NCBI GenBank assembly: GCA_003978405.1 | Contig: QNZU01000083.1 | Location: forward strand, 1-10,191 | DNA length: 10,191 nt | From: Sulfurospirillum sp. | GTDB taxonomy: Bacteria; Campylobacterota; Campylobacteria; Campylobacterales; QNZT01 | Direction of reading: 5' to 3' | Part shown: piece after piece, positions 1 through 7,091 of the stretch | Layout of the letters: the number at the start of each line of letters is the position of its first letter | Position numbering within the stretch: position 1 is the first letter of the stretch | Program-made: the position numbers and the translations under genes | Notes under the pieces: generated by a model | Told to the model about the DNA's origin: nothing | The model's input: the letters and a program-made list of their open reading frames with translations, nothing else | Database searches by the model: none

Positions 1-2
1 TA

Positions 3-1022
3 AAAGATTTAAAGCAAAGAGAGCTGAGTGTTGCAATTATCACAAAGAATATCGGTTTTTTACAATATCTAAAAGGCTTTTTTGCTCCAACTTTTGATCT
101 TGAACTTTTGGAGTTTAAGCCAACTTTGAAAAACAGATTAAAAGAGTTTATAGATTCACAACATCACCACAAATGGACAAAAGAACTCTTTGATGCACTT
201 TTTTTGGCAAGTCCTATTTCAAAAGAGTTTAGAAAAAGTGTATCAAACCTTGGTATTAGCCATCTACTTGCAATTTCCGGTTATCATCTTGGATTTTTAT
301 ATGCGATGTTCTTGTTTTTGGGTATATATGTGTATAAATTTTTTCAAAAACGATATTTTCCTTATCGAAACAGAAATTTTGATTTGAGTATATTTACAAT
401 AGCTATCTTACTTTTTTATATATATACTATTGGTTTGACTCCATCGATACTTAGATCTTTTAGTATGCTGATTTTTGGAATATTTTTATATATGAGGTGG
501 TATAAGATTATCTCATTTGAGGTTTTGAGTGTTTCGGTTTTGTTTCTGCTCTCAATCAAACCGGAGCTCTTTTTTAGTGTATCGTTTTGGTTTAGTGTGA
601 GTGGGATATTTTTTATCTATCTATTTTTACACCACTTTAAAAATCTAAAAAATTATCAAACTCTTCTTGGTATCAATTTTTGGGTCTATTTGATGATGAT
701 TCCAATTGTTCACTATATATTTCCCACTTTTACTCCTTTGCAACTTGTTTCACCTTTTCTTTCACTTATATTTGTTGTTTTTTATCCTGTAGAGCTGTTT
801 TTACATCTGTTTGGTAGTGGTGGATTGTTGGATGAGTGGCTTGTAAAAGTGTTTGAGTTAAATTCAAACCATGTAGATATTCACACTCCTATTTGGTTTC
901 TGGCTTTTTATATTGCAATGATGTTTGGGGCTGTGTTTTCAAAAAGGGCTTTGTATCTATTGGCAATGAGTGCAGTTGCTTTTTTGTTAAGAGCTTTGTT
1001 TTTTTTCCAAGATATAGCATAA
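3..1022 (+). CDS. comEC: ComEC/Rec2-family DNA uptake channel protein, 5'-truncated by window edge
   Basis: Inner-membrane channel protein of natural transformation, expected to pass single-stranded DNA into the cytoplasm. The frame is open from base 3, so the true start lies upstream; the TTG at 108 is an internal codon. About 339 residues are visible. The ComEC competence-domain signature GISHLLAISGYHLG is at visible residues 84-97, followed by many hydrophobic segments. Further family motifs are GLTPSILR (about 144-151) and KPELFFSVSFWFSVSGI (about 186-202). The protein ends shortly after the last membrane segment, so the metallo-beta-lactamase-like C-terminal domain of longer ComEC proteins is absent. 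As I recall, the Campylobacter and Helicobacter homologues are also short (about 420-440 residues), so perhaps 80-100 residues are missing here. The last 36 nt overlap the convergent yihY gene. The family call is secure; DNA uptake by this organism is inferred. Confidence 0.9.
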   Translation, partial: KDLKQRELSVAIITKNIGFLQYLKGFFAPTFDLELLEFKPTLKNRLKEFIDSQHHHKWTKELFDALFLASPISKEFRKSVSNLGISHLLAISGYHLGFLYAMFLFLGIYVYKFFQKRYFPYRNRNFDLSIFTIAILLFYIYTIGLTPSILRSFSMLIFGIFLYMRWYKIISFEVLSVSVLFLLSIKPELFFSVSFWFSVSGIFFIYLFLHHFKNLKNYQTLLGINFWVYLMMIPIVHYIFPTFTPLQLVSPFLSLIFVVFYPVELFLHLFGSGGLLDEWLVKVFELNSNHVDIHTPIWFLAFYIAMMFGAVFSKRALYLLAMSAVAFLLRALFFFQDIA

Positions 1023-1772
1023 TTTAACTCCATATAAAAATATAATCCAAGATAGATATATCCAGATAAGAAAAAACATAATAGTTGAAAATGAGCCATA
1101 GATATTTGTATAAGTCTTATTGTAAGTGACATAAAAGAGAAAGAGCCACTTTGAGACTGACCAGATAAGCGAAGCAAAAAATGAAGAGATAAATGCACTT
1201 TTAAAGTGAACTTTTGTATTTGCCGAGATGATATAGAGTATAAAAAAGATAAGCCAGGAGATCAGGTATGAGCTAAATGCCAAAGAGTTGATGTTTTTGG
1301 TATAAGCATAGCTTTGTAGTAAAATATTTGCCTTTAGTGATAGATACAGGCTTACCCCAAGTCCCATTGGTACCAATATGGAGATGGTAAGATATATAGA
1401 TATTGAGTGTAGAAATTTTCTAGGGTTTTTATGAAAGATTTTATTTATTACATACTCATAATCATCAAAAAACATGATTGATACATACAATACAAAAGCG
1501 ATTCCAAGTAGCCCTAAATCTTTAGTGTTCGCTATAAAAGTATCAATATATGAGCTGAATTTTTGAGCATGGATTGGCAATAAAGATGAGAATATATAAC
1601 TCTTTACAGATTCAAGGCTCTCATTAAATATTGGCAGTTTTGAATAGATAAAAAATGAGATCAATAAAATTGGAATTAGAGCTAAAATAGTATGAAAACT
1701 AAGACTTGATGCATAATGCATCAAAGAGTGATCCAAAAAAAATCTTTTTAAAGAGTTAAATCTTTGTCGCAC
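987..1772 (-). CDS. yihY: YihY/BrkB-family inner-membrane protein
   Basis: A 261-residue polytopic membrane protein of the YihY/virulence factor BrkB family, once misnamed ribonuclease BN (rbn). The molecular function is not established. Family features are the N-terminal ASSLSFHTILALIPILL stretch (residues 21-37) and the C-terminal pattern NIYGSFSTIMFFLIWIYLS (about 223-241), ending in a GVKL turn. About six hydrophobic segments are visible. The start is a GTG at 1770-1772, only 2 nt after the glcD stop. No strong Shine-Dalgarno sequence precedes it, so translation is probably coupled to glcD. It is the last gene of the operon PgbA-like/glcD/yihY. Its 3' end runs 36 nt into the convergent comEC gene. 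A nuclease role should not be assumed from the old name. Confidence 0.88.
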   Translation of the reverse strand: MRQRFNSLKRFFLDHSLMHYASSLSFHTILALIPILLISFFIYSKLPIFNESLESVKSYIFSSLLPIHAQKFSSYIDTFIANTKDLGLLGIAFVLYVSIMFFDDYEYVINKIFHKNPRKFLHSISIYLTISILVPMGLGVSLYLSLKANILLQSYAYTKNINSLAFSSYLISWLIFFILYIISANTKVHFKSAFISSFFASLIWSVSKWLFLFYVTYNKTYTNIYGSFSTIMFFLIWIYLSWIIFLYGVKLCYILEKKQSS

Positions 1773-1774
1773 AC

Positions 1775-3157
1775 TTAAAGACCCATTTTACCGGGGTTTA
1801 GTATATTGTTTGGATCAAAAGCTTTTTTGATATCCAAAAATAGTTGCCTCTCCTCTTTGCTAAATGCGATATCCATAAATGGAGCTTTGCTAAGACCAAT
1901 GCCATGCTCACCACTAAGAGTACCACCCATATCTACTACAAGCTCGAAAATCTCTTCGATTGCTTGATGACCTTTGTGAAGCTCCTCTTCATTACTTCCA
2001 TCGACCATCACATTGACATGAATATTACCATCTCCTGCATGTCCAAAACATGGCACACTAAAGCCATATTTTTCACCGATTTTATAAATCTCTTTCAAAG
2101 CAACAGGTAGTTTGCTTCTTGGTACCGATATGTCTTCATTTAACTTTTTGCTTCCATATACGGTAACACATTGTGATACATTTCTTCTGGCATACCATAG
2201 TTTTTCTCTTTGCTCTTTCTCTTTGGCTACTTCAAAATCCACACAACCATTCTCTTTGAATGAACTTTTTAGTGTCCCAAGCTGAAACTCAATCTCCTCT
2301 TTGACATTTCCGTCCACATCTCCAATAAGTAAAGCTCCCGCATTTTCAGGAAGTGAAATACCAAGCTTCTTTTTAACAGCAGCGACTGAGAGTGAATCCA
2401 AAAACTCCATAGCAACCGGATTTGCTCCCGATGCAAGAGATTTAAAGACAGCATTCATTGCATCATCCACACTTTTAAATACAGCCATATATGAAGAGGC
2501 AAATTTTGGTTTTGGGAGGAGTTTTAGGGTGATTTGAGTAATAACTGCCAAAGTTCCCTCACTTGCAGTCAAAATCCCTGCTATGTTGTATCCGGCAACA
2601 TCTTTTATCGTTTTTTTACCGGCTCTTATGATATCTCCGTTTGCTCGGACAGCTCTTAGAGCCATTACAAAATCTTTGGTGATTCCATACTTGGCAGCTC
2701 TCATACCTCCGGCATTTTCACTCACATTTCCGCCTATTGTGGAGTATTGCTCACTTGCGGGATCTGGTGGATAAAAAAGCCCCTTTGCTTCAACTGCCTT
2801 TTGTAGATCCATATTGACTACACCAGGCTCAACTATAGCTAACATATTCTCCAAATCAATCTCAAGAATTTTATTCATATGTTTTTCAAATGCCAGAATG
2901 ATTCCGCCATTTTTTGGAAGGGCACCTCCTGTGAATCCGCTTCCTGCACCTCTTGGAGTAATGATGATTTTATGTTTGTTGCAATATTTTAGGATTTGGC
3001 TGACATCATCTTCACTTCTTGGAAAGATAACGGCATCTGGTTCATAATGCTCTCTTGTCGCATCATAGGAGTAGGCTAAAGAGTGGGCTTTATCATCATA
3101 GATATTCTCCTCTCCTACAATCTTTTGCAGATCTTTTAGGTATCTTTTTTTTAGCAT
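1775..3157 (-). CDS. glcD: FAD-linked 2-hydroxy-acid dehydrogenase, GlcD family
   Basis: A 460-residue FAD enzyme of the GlcD/D-lactate dehydrogenase (vanillyl-alcohol oxidase fold) family, at full family length. It oxidises a D-2-hydroxy acid such as glycolate or D-lactate and passes electrons to the respiratory chain or a partner protein. The FAD-binding loop is TPRGAGSGFTGGALP (residues 67-81), followed by DPASEQYSTIGGNVSENAGG (132-151). The C-terminal domain carries CFGHAGDGNIHVN (370-382) and SGEHGIG (415-421); H373, H380 and E417 are the usual metal or substrate residues. It closes with the typical LNPGKM (453-458). The ATG directly follows the TAG of the upstream PgbA-like gene with no gap, and a GGA lies about 6 nt upstream inside that gene. 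No glcE or glcF partner lies in the window, so glycolate is only one candidate substrate; D-lactate or D-2-hydroxyglutarate are alternatives. Confidence 0.92.
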   Translation of the reverse strand: MLKKRYLKDLQKIVGEENIYDDKAHSLAYSYDATREHYEPDAVIFPRSEDDVSQILKYCNKHKIIITPRGAGSGFTGGALPKNGGIILAFEKHMNKILEIDLENMLAIVEPGVVNMDLQKAVEAKGLFYPPDPASEQYSTIGGNVSENAGGMRAAKYGITKDFVMALRAVRANGDIIRAGKKTIKDVAGYNIAGILTASEGTLAVITQITLKLLPKPKFASSYMAVFKSVDDAMNAVFKSLASGANPVAMEFLDSLSVAAVKKKLGISLPENAGALLIGDVDGNVKEEIEFQLGTLKSSFKENGCVDFEVAKEKEQREKLWYARRNVSQCVTVYGSKKLNEDISVPRSKLPVALKEIYKIGEKYGFSVPCFGHAGDGNIHVNVMVDGSNEEELHKGHQAIEEIFELVVDMGGTLSGEHGIGLSKAPFMDIAFSKEERQLFLDIKKAFDPNNILNPGKMGL

Positions 3158-3877
3158 CTATTTTCCAGTTAAGAGTTTTGTGTAGTATCTGTCAAAATCA
3201 TCTATTTTGTCTCCTCCAAAAAGACCACCTAGTTTTCCTCTTGTCTCTTTTAACCTGCTGTAAAAAGGTTTGGTCTTTTTTGTTGCAGGTGTTATTGGAG
3301 AGTAGCTTATAGCTTTGAAACTTTTACAATCAACTATGTATGTTTTATCTTTAATGACAAAAAATATAAGTCCTATAGTATCATCTTTGCACTCCTCTTG
3401 AAACTGCTCTTTTGTAGGTTTTGAATGAAAAGATGAGACAAGTTTGAGTGCAAACAGATCAGGGTGAACCCAGTCAAAATTTGAGTAGTCTCTTCGGACT
3501 TTTAGATAACTCTCTTGATTTGGTGCAATGATCATCGCTCTGTTGTAGAGGTGGTTTAATAGGACTTTATCTCCTGCTTTTGGAGGGATATCATAGTTTG
3601 GTAGCACATCTTGAGTTAAGTCATTGTAAGGTGAGAGTTTTAATATCAGTTTAGAGTTTTTGCCTTCTATTACCACAGCATTTGCTATGATGGCTTCATG
3701 TTGGTCATCAAATTTTCTAAGCACAACGGCACTTGCACCTTTTGCAAAATTTTGGTTTGTATTGATTGTGATTAAATCACCTTTTACTGAGTCAATTGTA
3801 AATTCTGTTTGAGAAAAGTTGCTTTGTGCATGTAAAAGCCCTAAAAAAATAGATACAAATAAAAAAATTCTTTGCAT
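3158..3877 (-). CDS. Secreted protein resembling the N-terminal domain of Helicobacter PgbA
   Basis: A 239-residue protein with a clear signal peptide (hydrophobic residues 3-15, likely cleavage after LLHA at about 17), so probably periplasmic or surface exposed. It lacks recognisable enzyme motifs. Its position directly upstream of glcD and divergent from an M23 peptidase matches Helicobacter pylori pgbA (HP0508) and Campylobacter Cj1214c as I remember them. The VHPDLFALKL (about 137-146) and YIVDCKSF (180-187) stretches fit my recollection of the PgbA N-terminal domain. Two cysteines (C163, C184) could form a disulphide. The long lysine-rich C-terminal region of H. pylori PgbA is absent, leaving a short basic tail (about 199-239) that ends in lysine. 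First gene of the operon with glcD and yihY, preceded by a TATAAT at 3908-3913 and an AAAGGT Shine-Dalgarno sequence. The homology rests mainly on synteny; plasminogen binding is not claimed. Confidence 0.75.
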   Translation of the reverse strand: MQRIFLFVSIFLGLLHAQSNFSQTEFTIDSVKGDLITINTNQNFAKGASAVVLRKFDDQHEAIIANAVVIEGKNSKLILKLSPYNDLTQDVLPNYDIPPKAGDKVLLNHLYNRAMIIAPNQESYLKVRRDYSNFDWVHPDLFALKLVSSFHSKPTKEQFQEECKDDTIGLIFFVIKDKTYIVDCKSFKAISYSPITPATKKTKPFYSRLKETRGKLGGLFGGDKIDDFDRYYTKLLTGK

Positions 3878-3907
3878 TAAAATTACCTTTTGGATGATGT
3901 TTTAGAT

Positions 3908-3913
3908 ATTATA
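3908..3913 (-). promoter_or_regulatory. Probable -10 box for the PgbA-like/glcD/yihY operon
   Basis: On the minus strand this reads TATAAT, a perfect sigma-70 -10 hexamer, about 30 nt upstream of the ATG at 3877. That would give a leader of about 24 nt. No TTGACA-like -35 lies at the right distance, as is common in Campylobacterota housekeeping promoters. The same bases shifted by one (3907-3912) read TATTAT on the plus strand, so the element could also serve the divergent M23 gene. Inferred from sequence only. Confidence 0.55.
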
Positions 3914-3925
3914 CAACAATCTTTA

Positions 3926-3941
3926 TTTACTTTTTAGTAAA
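3926..3941. repeat. Perfect inverted repeat between two divergent operons
   Basis: TTTACT and AGTAAA are perfect 6-bp arms around a TTTT loop. The repeat lies between the divergent starts at 3877 and 3971, next to the -10 box of the minus-strand operon and about 30 nt upstream of the peptidase start. It could be an operator, a leader hairpin for the M23 gene, or chance in AT-rich DNA. The stem is weak (mostly A-T pairs) and has no following T tract on the plus strand, so it is not a terminator. Confidence 0.3.
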
Positions 3942-3970
3942 CTAGCGCGAGTTAGATTTTAGGAAAAACT

Positions 3971-5143
3971 TTGATTAGATATATCGCTTTATTGCTTACT
4001 TTATCGATGTTCCTTAATGCCTATGATTTAAAGGGTCATTTGGTTTTAGAGAGAGTTTGGGGCAGGGGTGAGACATTTTTGTCATTTTTGCAAAAAAATG
4101 AGATGCCTCTTGAATTATACTACAAACTCGACCCTGAAGATGAGAAACTTTTGATGGATATTGATATGGCTACAAAATATCAATTGGTTCGTGATAAAGA
4201 TGGAAAAGTAGATGAGGTACTTATCCCCGTAAGTGACGAACTTCAGCTTCATATCAGTCGTGAATTAGACGGTAGCTATACAATGAGTATGATACCGATT
4301 ATCTATCAGATCAAAAAGAAAAAGCTATTGATCACTTTTAATGATATTCCATCTAAAGAGATAATGAAAAAGAGTGATTCATTTGATTTGGCCGTGGCAA
4401 TTGAGCGCTTATTTAAAAAAAGTGTTGATTTTACAAAGATAAGAAAGGGTGAGCATCTTGTAGTTTTGTATGATGAGAAGATGAGGATGGGCAAAACTTT
4501 TGGTGAGCCCAAAATAGAAGCGGCTATGATTGAAGCTAGTGGTAAAAAGTATTACCGATTTTTGGCACTTGATGGCAGGTATTATGACCAAAAAGGAAAA
4601 AGTGGTCAAAAAAGCTCTTTTATAGTGCCTTGTAAATACAAAAGAATTTCATCTCCTTTTACAAACAAAAGGTGGCACCCTATTTTACATCGTTACAGAG
4701 CCCACCACGGGATCGATTATGCCACACCTGTTGGAACACCAATTCATGCTGCATATAGCGGAAGAGTGATATTTGCAGGTAGAAAAGGTGGGTATGGAAA
4801 TGTTGTTATTATCAGGCATCTAGGAGGCTATAAAACTTATTATGCCCATCTAAGTCGTTTTAAAACATATGTAGGGCAGAAGGTAAAAACAGGAGATGTG
4901 ATTGCCTATTCAGGCAATACAGGAAGAAGCACAGGACCTCATCTTCATTTTGGTTTGAGTCAAAATGGCAGATGGATAAATCCTGCACTAAAAATTGTCA
5001 TAGCCAAAGGTTTGAGTGGAAGCAAAAGAAGGGCATTTTTAGCAAGTGTTAAAATTTACACTCAAAAACTGGAAAATATGATAAAATCTAAAAATAAAAA
5101 CTCAAAAATACCTACACTTTTAGATATTGAGAAGAGCGATTAA
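3971..5143 (+). CDS. Periplasmic M23 (LytM) peptidoglycan endopeptidase, Csd3/MepM-like
   Basis: A 390-residue secreted zinc metallopeptidase that should cut peptide cross-links in peptidoglycan. A signal peptide covers about residues 1-17 (ending LNA). The region 20-215 is an accessory part with a GETFLSFLQKNEMP segment (33-46), like the N-terminal domains of MepM and H. pylori Csd3/HdpA. The LytM domain runs about 230-345. Zinc ligands are H245 and D249 (in HHGIDY) and H326 (in GPHLHFG); catalytic histidines are H293 (YAHLS) and H324. All key residues are present, so it should be active. The length fits Csd3 (about 400 residues), which trims cell-wall peptides and sets helical cell shape. 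The TTG start is supported by AGGA at 3961-3964 with 6 nt spacing and by the signal peptide. It heads an operon with mgtE 21 nt downstream. A role in cell shape is inferred from the family. Confidence 0.92.
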   Translation: MIRYIALLLTLSMFLNAYDLKGHLVLERVWGRGETFLSFLQKNEMPLELYYKLDPEDEKLLMDIDMATKYQLVRDKDGKVDEVLIPVSDELQLHISRELDGSYTMSMIPIIYQIKKKKLLITFNDIPSKEIMKKSDSFDLAVAIERLFKKSVDFTKIRKGEHLVVLYDEKMRMGKTFGEPKIEAAMIEASGKKYYRFLALDGRYYDQKGKSGQKSSFIVPCKYKRISSPFTNKRWHPILHRYRAHHGIDYATPVGTPIHAAYSGRVIFAGRKGGYGNVVIIRHLGGYKTYYAHLSRFKTYVGQKVKTGDVIAYSGNTGRSTGPHLHFGLSQNGRWINPALKIVIAKGLSGSKRRAFLASVKIYTQKLENMIKSKNKNSKIPTLLDIEKSD

Positions 5144-5164
5144 ATAGAGTAAGGAGATGCCTAT

Positions 5165-6535
5165 ATGTCAAAAGAGAGAGATATTTCCTCCCAAATTGCA
5201 CTGATTGATAAATATTTAGAAGATCCTCAACACTCTAATATTTCACCATCAGATATTGCAAAAGCTCTCAAAATTGTTCATACAAATGATGAAGAGAAAT
5301 TTAACGAGTATCTAAAAAAGATTCCAAACGACTGTTTAGGTGATATTGCACTGGAGTTGCCGGAAAAACACCTAAAAGAGATCATTGAAGAGCTTCCAAA
5401 AAAAGATTTGGTCGAAGTGATAGAGGAACTTGACAGTGATGATGCTACTGACTTGATTCAAGATATCGAAGAGATTGATCAGGACAAAGCGGATCAGATT
5501 CTCTCATCAATGGATGAGGATGATAAAGCTCAGATAGATAAGCTTAAAAAATATAATGAAAACGAAGCTGGTGCATACATGCAGACCGAGCTTTTTAGTG
5601 CCAAACTTGATGAGACGATAAAAGATTCCATCAAAAGACTAAAAGAGCTAAAAAAGAATGATGAGATAGATGATGCACATAATGTCTATGTTGTTGGTAG
5701 TTTTAATAATTTGATGTTTACTATTCCTTTTGAAGATCTGATAGTTGCGGATTTTAATCAAAGCTATAAGGAGTTTATCAAAAATGTCAAAGATGAGTAT
5801 AAAAGCTTGTATGTAAAAGATACAGATGATATCAAAGATGTTGCAAAGTTTATCAAAGAGCATGATCTTGCGGTTGTGCCGGTTGTAAATTATCACGGAG
5901 AGCTGGTTGGAAGAATTACTTCAGATGATATATATGATGTTATTCAAGAGAGTGCAACAGAGCAAATCTATAACCTAGCTGGTGTTGATGATGAGGCTGA
6001 GGAGGATGAGGAGCTTTGGAGTGCGGTTAAAAAGAGGGCTTTTTGGCTCTTTATCAATCTTCTTACAGCAATTGCGGCATCGATGGTTATAGGACTTTTC
6101 GATTCAACTATTCAAGCTTATGTGGCACTTGCTATTTTGATGCCAATAGTTGCATCAATGGGTGGAAATGCAGGAACACAGTCACTGACTGTTACAGTTA
6201 GGAAGTTGGCTCTTGGAGATATCGATACACAAAACCAAAAAGAGGCGATAAAAAGAGAGATCATTATGTCTATTATCAACGGTTTACTCTTTGCTGTTAT
6301 TTTGGGTGTGGTTGCGTCGATCTGGTTTTCAAAGCCGATGCTTGGAGTTGTCATTGGTGCATCTATGATCATCAATCTTTTGGCTGCTGGTTTTTTTGGT
6401 GCTGTGATACCACTGATATTAAAAAGACTCAACATCGACCCTGCTGTGGGAAGCACAGTAATTTTGACAACTATCACTGATGTGGTAGGATTTTTTAGTT
6501 TTTTAGGACTTGCAAAATGGCTACTGATAAAATAG
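5165..6535 (+). CDS. mgtE: MgtE-family magnesium channel/transporter
   Basis: A 456-residue Mg2+ channel of the inner membrane, full family length. The cytosolic N domain (about 1-130) is acidic and helical, with ELDSDDATDLI (88-98) matching the MgtE N-domain repeats. Two CBS domains follow (about 136-197 and 215-272), the second with VVPVVNYHGELVGRITSDDI (237-256). A linking helix leads to five membrane segments (about 292-454). Signature motifs are MPIVASMGGNAGTQS (326-340) in the pore region and TTITDVVGF (435-443); D439 corresponds to the pore aspartate that selects Mg2+. In known MgtE proteins Mg2+ binding to the N and CBS domains closes the pore. A strong AAGGAG (5151-5156) sits 8 nt before the ATG. 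The gap to the peptidase gene is only 21 nt, so there is no room for an Mg2+ riboswitch leader and control is probably through protein gating. Confidence 0.96.
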   Translation: MSKERDISSQIALIDKYLEDPQHSNISPSDIAKALKIVHTNDEEKFNEYLKKIPNDCLGDIALELPEKHLKEIIEELPKKDLVEVIEELDSDDATDLIQDIEEIDQDKADQILSSMDEDDKAQIDKLKKYNENEAGAYMQTELFSAKLDETIKDSIKRLKELKKNDEIDDAHNVYVVGSFNNLMFTIPFEDLIVADFNQSYKEFIKNVKDEYKSLYVKDTDDIKDVAKFIKEHDLAVVPVVNYHGELVGRITSDDIYDVIQESATEQIYNLAGVDDEAEEDEELWSAVKKRAFWLFINLLTAIAASMVIGLFDSTIQAYVALAILMPIVASMGGNAGTQSLTVTVRKLALGDIDTQNQKEAIKREIIMSIINGLLFAVILGVVASIWFSKPMLGVVIGASMIINLLAAGFFGAVIPLILKRLNIDPAVGSTVILTTITDVVGFFSFLGLAKWLLIK

Positions 6536-7089
6536 AGATTTTAAGTATAGAGCCTCTAAAAGAGGGAAAGTATATCAAACCGAAATTGGTCACTTTTAGA
6601 CACAATGGAGTATTAAGAGATTGGGAGGTAGCAGATACCTTTGATAGTGTAGCGGTACTACTTTATCATGAGAGTAAAGATGCCTTTATTTTAGTCAAAC
6701 AGTTTCGTCCGGCAGTCTATCTAAAGTATAAAGATGGACACACCTATGAGCTTTGTGCAGGGTTGATAGACAAAGATAAATCTCTTAAGCAGATTGCGAA
6801 AGAGGAGATTTATGAAGAGTGCGGGTATGAAGTGGAGCTTGAAGATATAGAGGAGATCACTTCTTTTAATACCGCAGTTGGATTTGCCGGTGGAAGACAG
6901 ACACTCTTTTTTGCAACAGTGAGTGAAAAACAGAAGAAAAATGAGGGTGGAGGGATAGATGATGAGCAGATCGAGGTTATATATCTTCCACTAAAAGATG
7001 CAAGAGAGTTTATGTTTGATGAAAAGTTTATCAAGACTCCTGGTTTGTTATTTGGTTTTATGTGGTTTTTTGATAAGTTTAGTAGGTGA
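6517..7089 (+). CDS. Nudix hydrolase, NUDT14/UDP-sugar and ADP-ribose diphosphatase-like
   Basis: A 190-residue cytoplasmic Nudix hydrolase expected to split a nucleoside diphosphate-sugar or ADP-ribose into NMP and sugar phosphate. The Nudix box starts in AGLIDKDKSLKQIAKEE and ends in IYEECGY (about residues 81-104). The metal-binding EExxEE core is kept, but the first conserved Glu is replaced by Lys and the conserved Arg by Glu. The same kind of divergence, with ELCAGL before it and EECGY after it, is what I recall from human NUDT14 (UDP-glucose pyrophosphatase). Later segments also resemble NUDT14: GGRQTLFFATV, an acidic GGGIDDEQIEV loop, and a C-terminal TPGLLFGFMWFF. It overlaps mgtE by 19 nt, and AGGA at 6505-6508 lies 8 nt before the ATG, so translation is probably coupled. 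Family secure; exact substrate uncertain. Confidence 0.9.
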   Translation: MATDKIEILSIEPLKEGKYIKPKLVTFRHNGVLRDWEVADTFDSVAVLLYHESKDAFILVKQFRPAVYLKYKDGHTYELCAGLIDKDKSLKQIAKEEIYEECGYEVELEDIEEITSFNTAVGFAGGRQTLFFATVSEKQKKNEGGGIDDEQIEVIYLPLKDAREFMFDEKFIKTPGLLFGFMWFFDKFSR

Positions 7090-7091
7090 TA

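Noticed and set aside
1000..1008. T tract near the end of comEC as an intrinsic terminator
   Set aside because: No stable hairpin precedes it, and it lies inside the coding overlap of comEC and yihY.
908..1198. 96-residue minus-strand open frame at the comEC/yihY junction
   Set aside because: It is an alternative frame of the real yihY gene and matches nothing I recognise.
5144..5164. Mg2+ riboswitch (M-box) before mgtE
   Set aside because: The gap to the preceding gene is only 21 nt and holds just a Shine-Dalgarno sequence.
6118..6477. 119-residue open frame opposite mgtE
   Set aside because: It is an antisense shadow of the conserved MgtE membrane domain, with no ribosome site or recognisable family.
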